Below, piece after piece: positions 58,901 through 64,000 of a stretch of 64,000 bases of DNA. The stretch comes from JANXQG01 sp963775975. GTDB lineage: Bacteria; Planctomycetota; Planctomycetia; Pirellulales; Thermoguttaceae. The translations under genes and the position numbers were made by a program. Within the stretch, counting starts at the first letter, position 1. The number at the start of each line of letters is the position of its first letter. Under the pieces are notes generated by a model. That model had not been told where the DNA came from, made no database searches, and saw only the letters and a program-made list of their open reading frames with translations. Where the stretch lies: positions 124,001 to 188,000 of the forward strand of contig CAVZKX010000004.1 of assembly GCA_963775975.1 (NCBI GenBank). Reading direction: 5' to 3'.

Positions 58901-61774
58901 CCGAATACCTCAGCCGGCATCCTCGGCGGCTACGCCACGGTATCAGGGACCGATTGGGCAGCATCCAGCGGTGCGGCGGGCAACATCACCGCCTATAGCG
59001 CCTACACGACCGGCAACCTCGGTTCGTTGACTTCCAATGCCGTCCTCAACGTCAAGCCGACCGGGCCGCAGACCGCGATCACCACCGCCGACTCCTTCAA
59101 TACGCTGAATTTGACCGGTACGGCGGGCGTGGTGCTGAGCGGCTCGGGCTCGCTGACTCTGGTTGGAGGCGGGATCATCGGCAATACCACCGGCGCGATC
59201 AGCGGCGGCACGTTACAAGGTTCGCCGGCCGGTGACCTGATCATCTTTACGCCGCAGAATCTCACGATCGGCGGCGTTATCGCCGATAACTGCGGCGCCA
59301 GCGGACTGACCAAGGCCGGGTCCGCCACGCTGGTCCTAAGCGGCAACAATGCGTACAGCGGTGCGACCACGATCGGCGCGGGCACGCTGCAGGTCGGCAA
59401 TGGAGGCGCGACCGGCACACTTGGCACGGGGGCGGTGGCCGACTACAGCGCACTGATCTGCAACCGCACGGGCGCAACGACCTTCGCCGGCGCTATCAGC
59501 GGCGGCGGCTCGTTGATCAAAGTCGGCAATGGCGTTCTTGTGCTCGCCGCTTCGAACGATTTTGCGGGTGGCACGACGATCGGCCAAGGCGTGGTGCAGT
59601 TGGCCAATTCGGCCGCACTGCTGAACTCCACGGTGGCGATCAATGCTGACTACGGCCTGCAGTTCGGCCCCGGCGCCGGCACATACTATTTGGGCGGCCT
59701 TTCGGGTATCGGCCTCCTCCGATTGGACGACACGGCGAGCGGCGCCACAGGGCTGGTTGTGGGAAGCAACGGCGCGGCAACAACATTTGCCGGCTCGATC
59801 GGCGGCGACGGCTGGTTTGCCAAGTCGGGCAACGGCACCCTCGTGCTTTCCGGCTCAAACACCTATAACGGCGGAACGTCGGTTAACGCCGGCATCTTGC
59901 AACTCGGCAACGGCGGTACCATTGGCAGTCTTGCCGGCAACATTACGAACAACGCCTCGCTGGTCTTCGACCGCGCGGACAATCCGACTTTTGCCGGCGC
60001 GATCAGCGGCGTAGGGGGCCTAACTCAGGCCGGCACGGGCATACTAACGCTCGCCGGCAGCAACAGCTTCGGCGGCGGCACCATGATCTCTTCCGGCGCG
60101 ATCTCATTGAACAACGCCCAGGCCGTGCAGAATAGTACCGTGACTGCTGGCCCCAACAACGGCCTACTCTTCAATACCAACGGCGGCGCGATCTCGACGT
60201 TCAACGTAGGCGGCTTGGCCGGCGGCGGCGATATCAGTCTTTCCGACGGCGTGCATTCCCTAACGCTCAGCGCGGGCGGCAATGGGGCCGGCACGGTCTA
60301 CAGCGGCCGCCTTAGCGGCAGCGGCGCCCTGACGAAAATCGGCACTGGAACCCTCGGCCTCGTTGGCGGCAATACCTATCTTGGCACGACGACGATCGCC
60401 GCCGGCGAGCTTCTGCTCGATTTCAGCCAATCCGGCGCGCCGGCAGCCAACATCATAAACAATGCCGCCAATGCATCTTCCTTGACCTTGGCCGGTGGCG
60501 CCCTGGTGATCCAAGGAAATACCAGCACAACCAACAGCCAACGGTTCAATGGTATGACGATCAATTTGGGCTGTTCGTCGATTAACCTGACGACGGCCGG
60601 CACGGCCAATATGCCGCTGCTGCTAAGCCTGGGAGGCATCACTCGCAACGGCCTGGGCACGGTCGATTTCACTCTGCGCGGTGGAGCACAATCCGTGGCC
60701 AACGGCATTACGACCACGACTCCGAATACATCGGCCGGCATCCTCGGCGCCTATGCGACAGTCGATGGGACCGATTGGGCTTGCTCCGCCGGTACGAACG
60801 GCGCGCCGGGCAACATCACGGCTTACAGCGCCTACGCCAATGGCGGTCTCGGCTCACTTGCTTCGGACAGTTCGCTGAACCTGCTTCCGAACACCATGGA
60901 CGCGACCCCCGTCTCGTCCGCCAAGCTGTTCAATACCCTGAACCTGACTCATGGCCAGTCGGTCAATATGACGGGCACGGGCTCAGTGACGCTGGCCGGC
61001 GGGGGCGTGATCGGCAATACGTCCGGCGCGATCAGCGGCGGCACCCTGGCAGGCTCGGCGGGAGGTGAACTGGTTGTCATCACGCCGGCCAGCCTCACCA
61101 TCGGCAGCGTCATCGCCGACAATGGCGGCCCTACGGCGCTGGTTAAGGCTGGGTCCGACACGCTGGTCCTCACCGGGAACAACACCTACCGCGGTGTGAC
61201 CACAATCGGCGCCGGCACACTGCAGATCGGCAACGCTGGCAACACGGGAACGCTGGGCACGGGCGCGGTGGTCAACAACAGTGCCCTGGTTTTCGATCTC
61301 TCCGGCGTCTCGACGTTTGGCGGCGTGATCGGCGGCGCCGGCAGCATTACGCAGTCTGGAGACGGAATACTCGTTCTCAGCGGCAGCAATAGCTACACCG
61401 GCAGGACGTATGTCAGTGCCGGCTCGCTGTATGTGACGAATTCTCATGCGTTGCCCGACGGGACGAGCGTCTCGGTCGGCAGCCTTATGGCATTTCCCGA
61501 GTCCTTAGTGTCGTCGCCGGTGGTGAGCGCGGCATCGAGTAGCCCGGCGGCGTCACCGGCAATTGTGCCGGAGCCGGAATCGGCCACGCTGATGCTTTTT
61601 ACTGCGGCCGTCTACGGCATTGCAGTCTATCAACGATTTTGCTCGCGGTCGAAAGTCCGATGGCGTGAGCGAAAGAGAGGAATCTCAGGCCGCTCTGCTC
61701 GGCGGGCCGAAGTCGAGCTGCATCCGCTTGGCTTGAACCTTGGTGCGGACGAGGCTCGGCAAGAGATGCTGTAG
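55918..61774 (+). CDS. Giant beta-strand-repeat PEP-CTERM surface protein, about 1950 aa, frameshifted
   Basis: Long signal region (MKTIPVRHILAFLS ... AVWLAAACAIFCGSSTARS) starting at ATG 55918; an in-frame ATG at 55825 is possible. A one-base shift at about 56248-56256 links GTAAVGGIS to DTGSGPLTIGGSS. The body is autotransporter-type beta-strand repeats (GSGTLVLSGSNTYSGxTTI type), with an early set of FTQSGGTN repeats and two long near-duplicate modules (about 58600-59290 and 60410-61120). The PEP-CTERM tail is VPEPESATLMLFTAAVYGIA then SRSKVRWRERKR. The frame runs about 30 residues past this into the convergent gene, so the true stop may have been lost. Likely a surface-layer or adhesion protein. 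Confidence 0.85.
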
Positions 61775-63052
61775 CCCTTCGAGCCGCGCGACGAGATCGA
61801 CGACTGCCTTGTCGCCGCTCATGAATTGCAGATGATACCGTTCGAGCACCTCGGCCTTGATCCTGGACAACTGCGTCAGGCAGGCGCCCAACTCGACCTC
61901 GCCGAACTCGCCGCGGAAGGCGGCACGCTGCGCGTCGAGATCAAGATTAGTACACTGCTGCTGGTACTCGCCCACGTCGACCTTCTTGCGGCGGATCCAC
62001 TGCCAGGCCAGCAGGATGGCTGAGAATACCGAGAGCACCGAACCGAGAAACCCCGGCACCTTTGCCGCCACTTCCTTCAAGTGAAACGGGTCGCCGCGTT
62101 GCATGTAGGCCCGCGTGCCGAGGTGGAGTTTGTAGTCGCCGGCTCGCTTGATCAAGGCCGGGTCCATCTTCTTCAAATTGGCACGTCGCGCGAAGTCGCT
62201 CTCGAAAAACACCTCCAGAAGCCGTTCGACGGCCAGGCTGGAAGCGTCGGAATTTGCGATCAACATGCCGCGGACGCCGACCGTGTGTATAAGCTTGGGC
62301 GGAGCGGCAGGCGTCGCGCCGTAGGTATCGATCGGAATGACCGCGTCTTCGCAACACGGTGTGCGCAGGGCCAGTGCTTCGCCCATCGGCAGTTCCATGA
62401 GCTGATAGCCGAACTGGCGGACGAGCTTCTCGCCCAGCGGCGAGGGCAGCGGCGAGAGGCTGAATACGGCGTCGGGCATGGCTTCCCGCGGGGCTTTCAT
62501 CATCGCGTCGTAGGCCCGCGGATCGGCGATAAAATCCTTTCCGGCCGTCAGCCCCGCAAAGGTAAGGATTTCCTCGGCTACGCAGCGGACGCCCGAGCCG
62601 GTTTGGCCCATGAAGATTACCCCGCCGCGGAGCGCGCCAAGGCCGTCGGCGGCGGCAACATCGGGCTTGACGAACAGGTGCAGGATCTGCGGGTCCATCC
62701 AGGTCACCTGGCGAATGTTGTTGGCTTTTATCGTGAGTCCGGCGGGGATGATGGCGGCGTCCAACTCATGGCTGCTGACCTTCTGCACCGCCTCGGCCGG
62801 TTGGTGGGTCCATTGCACGTCGATATTAAGGTGCCGTTTCTGAGCTTCATCGCAGAGGATGTCAGTCAGCCCATCCTTGTAGCGCAATTCCATGCCCGCG
62901 CCGAGCTTGAGCGATTCCTCGGCGGTGCGGATGAACCAATACCACAGACCGGCTGCGGCGGCGAGCGAGGCGATCGCCAGAAACGCAAATACGTGGCGGC
63001 TCATGTGCTTGGGGACGGTAATAATGGGCGGGGTATTGGAGATTTCGGCCAT
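61685..63052 (-). CDS. TAXI-like periplasmic binding protein with two membrane anchors, 455 aa
   Basis: ATG 63052 has GAGG upstream and is preferred to 63064. An N-terminal anchor (VFAFLAIASLAAAAGLWYWF) precedes a periplasmic binding-type domain: SHELDAAIIPAGLTIKANN, GGVIFMGQTGSGVRCVAEEI and LAVERLLEVFFESDFARRAN. A second membrane segment follows (FLGSVLSVFSAILLAWQWI), then a cytoplasmic helical tail. This matches TRAP-TAXI solute-binding proteins, but no transporter subunits are adjacent. Its 3' end overlaps the end of the preceding PEP-CTERM frame by 90 bases. Confidence 0.78.
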   Translation of the reverse strand: MAEISNTPPIITVPKHMSRHVFAFLAIASLAAAAGLWYWFIRTAEESLKLGAGMELRYKDGLTDILCDEAQKRHLNIDVQWTHQPAEAVQKVSSHELDAAIIPAGLTIKANNIRQVTWMDPQILHLFVKPDVAAADGLGALRGGVIFMGQTGSGVRCVAEEILTFAGLTAGKDFIADPRAYDAMMKAPREAMPDAVFSLSPLPSPLGEKLVRQFGYQLMELPMGEALALRTPCCEDAVIPIDTYGATPAAPPKLIHTVGVRGMLIANSDASSLAVERLLEVFFESDFARRANLKKMDPALIKRAGDYKLHLGTRAYMQRGDPFHLKEVAAKVPGFLGSVLSVFSAILLAWQWIRRKKVDVGEYQQQCTNLDLDAQRAAFRGEFGEVELGACLTQLSRIKAEVLERYHLQFMSGDKAVVDLVARLEGLQHLLPSLVRTKVQAKRMQLDFGPPSRAA

Positions 63053-63230
63053 CGAATGCCTCATGCGGCGCGGGAGAAAAGGCTATCTTACGGGCCGGGG
63101 TTTATCCGCAATACCGCGCTATGTGTCAAGACGAACCGACGATTCGCCCAGTGCGAGGGGTGAACGTCAGCATTTTCCGGCCTTCGGCGATGCGGAGAAG
63201 TCGGCGAAATTGGCCCAAGGCCGCGATCGC

Positions 63231-64000
63231 CTACCGTCCGGGCGCGACGGAATGTTCCGCCGGGGGGAACGTCCGCCACCAGACCCACTCAGATGCCGGC
63301 CGCAGCTTCGGGCCGCCGGGCAGTTCGGGAACGCCTGTGCGGACCTGAGTCTCCCGCACGCCAAACTCGTCGCCGGGCCGCCAGAAATTGAGCTTCAGCA
63401 CTTTGGCCGAGATTTCGCGGAAGGGCTCTTTGCTCGTGCCGGCCTTGAAGGCCGCGTACTTCGCCGCATCGTCGTTCCACTTGTAGGCGTTGGTAAGTCC
63501 CTCGACATAGACCGAGAACCAGACGTTATTGGGATCGACATCCTGCCAGGTGGCCACGCCCCAAACGGTCTCGCCGACGCGAATCTCGCGCTCGGACATC
63601 TCTTGCGACGTGAGGAACTCGCGGTTTTTGTCCTCGCGGTCGCGAATTGCCGGCAGCACCACGGGAATATACTGCTCCACCTTTGCCTTGGAGAAACCGG
63701 GCTTTTCCTTTACCAAGAGATTGTGCGTTTCCAACGTGAAGACCGGCGTGAAGCGCACCGGCTTGTCGACCGTTTCCAGCTTATAGAGTTTGCCGGAAAC
63801 GTCCAGCTTGTTCAGTTCGTCATCTTTTTCGACCAGCTGGTATGCCTTGCCGGGATTCGTCACCTGGTAAACGATATACCAAATCTGCTTCCGCAACATG
63901 CGGCCGCCGACGCGGCTTGTCGCGGCGACGGACCCGCTGGCGGGCATGGACTCGGTGTCCGGAATATCGGCCCAGATCATGCGCACGGGCTTGTATTTGA
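63231..64000 (-). CDS. Hypothetical protein, 5' end outside window
   Basis: The frame stays open to the right edge (KYKPVRMIWADIPDTESMPA), so the start probably lies beyond 64000. The visible 250+ residues include LRKQIWYIVYQVTNPGKAYQ, FLTSQEMSEREIRVGETVWG, ATWQDVDPNNVWFSVYVEG and EFGVRETQVRTGVPELPGG. It looks like a conserved extracytoplasmic beta-rich domain; I recognise no function. It is upstream of the TAXI-like gene on the same strand, about 180 bases away. Confidence 0.68.
   Translation of the reverse strand, partial: KYKPVRMIWADIPDTESMPASGSVAATSRVGGRMLRKQIWYIVYQVTNPGKAYQLVEKDDELNKLDVSGKLYKLETVDKPVRFTPVFTLETHNLLVKEKPGFSKAKVEQYIPVVLPAIRDREDKNREFLTSQEMSEREIRVGETVWGVATWQDVDPNNVWFSVYVEGLTNAYKWNDDAAKYAAFKAGTSKEPFREISAKVLKLNFWRPGDEFGVRETQVRTGVPELPGGPKLRPASEWVWWRTFPPAEHSVAPGR

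Noticed and set aside
62081..63163. 360-codon open frame on the plus strand
   Set aside because: It is antisense to the TAXI-like gene and has no family features.

Overview
The window looks like a chromosomal piece of a planctomycete, most likely close to Pirellulales/Lacipirellulaceae (inference). It has four PEP-CTERM proteins, one also carrying dockerin-type repeats. It has an outer-membrane LptD-like protein, a flhA/flhF/flhG/fliA flagellar block, TadE/TadG pseudopilin-like genes, very many TPR proteins and hairpin-rich intergenic islands, at moderately high GC. No rRNA, tRNA, CRISPR array, phage or complete IS was found.

Layout. 1-9.4 kb: metG (minus, runs off the left edge), then a plus-strand run hisH - two membrane TPR proteins - hisA - EF-G paralogue. 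9.6-12.3 kb: a broken TPR gene carrying a small TA-flanked inverted-repeat element, and a third membrane TPR protein. 12.4-16.1 kb: two secreted PEP-CTERM proteins and an 0.8 kb AT-richer gap. 16.1-30.1 kb: small hypotheticals, a spermidine-synthase-like/TPR fusion, two more membrane TPR proteins and a ~1480-residue TPR protein. 30.2-33.3 kb: a small conserved-looking protein, a soluble histidine kinase, a PEP-CTERM protein and a lipoprotein. 33.6-40.3 kb: flagellar regulation/export genes flhA, flhF, flhG and fliA, with two palindrome islands and an unrelated secreted protein inserted. 40.6-44.9 kb: hemA, scpB with an acidic tail, hypotheticals, dgkA. 44.9-51.5 kb: lptD-like gene, a DUF4114-like secreted protein and three Tad-like genes. 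51.5-55.6 kb: dprA, uppP, a small broken ORF, a double GNAT and a DJ-1/PfpI protein. 55.9-64 kb: a ~1950-residue beta-strand-repeat PEP-CTERM protein, a TAXI-like binding protein and a hypothetical that runs off the right edge.

Two themes stand out. First, five proteins share a GT-C/TMTC-like membrane half followed by TPRs. Three of them, plus the spermidine-synthase-like fusion, end in the same C-terminal cap. Second, about twenty single-base frameshifts fall in otherwise well-conserved genes, several of them essential (metG, flhA, fliA), so most are probably sequence errors and such genes are listed as one feature across the break. The most interesting unexplained signal is a ~70 bp intergenic element present twice (about 31836-31905 and 54866-54935), with shared nested inverted repeats that could fold as RNA.
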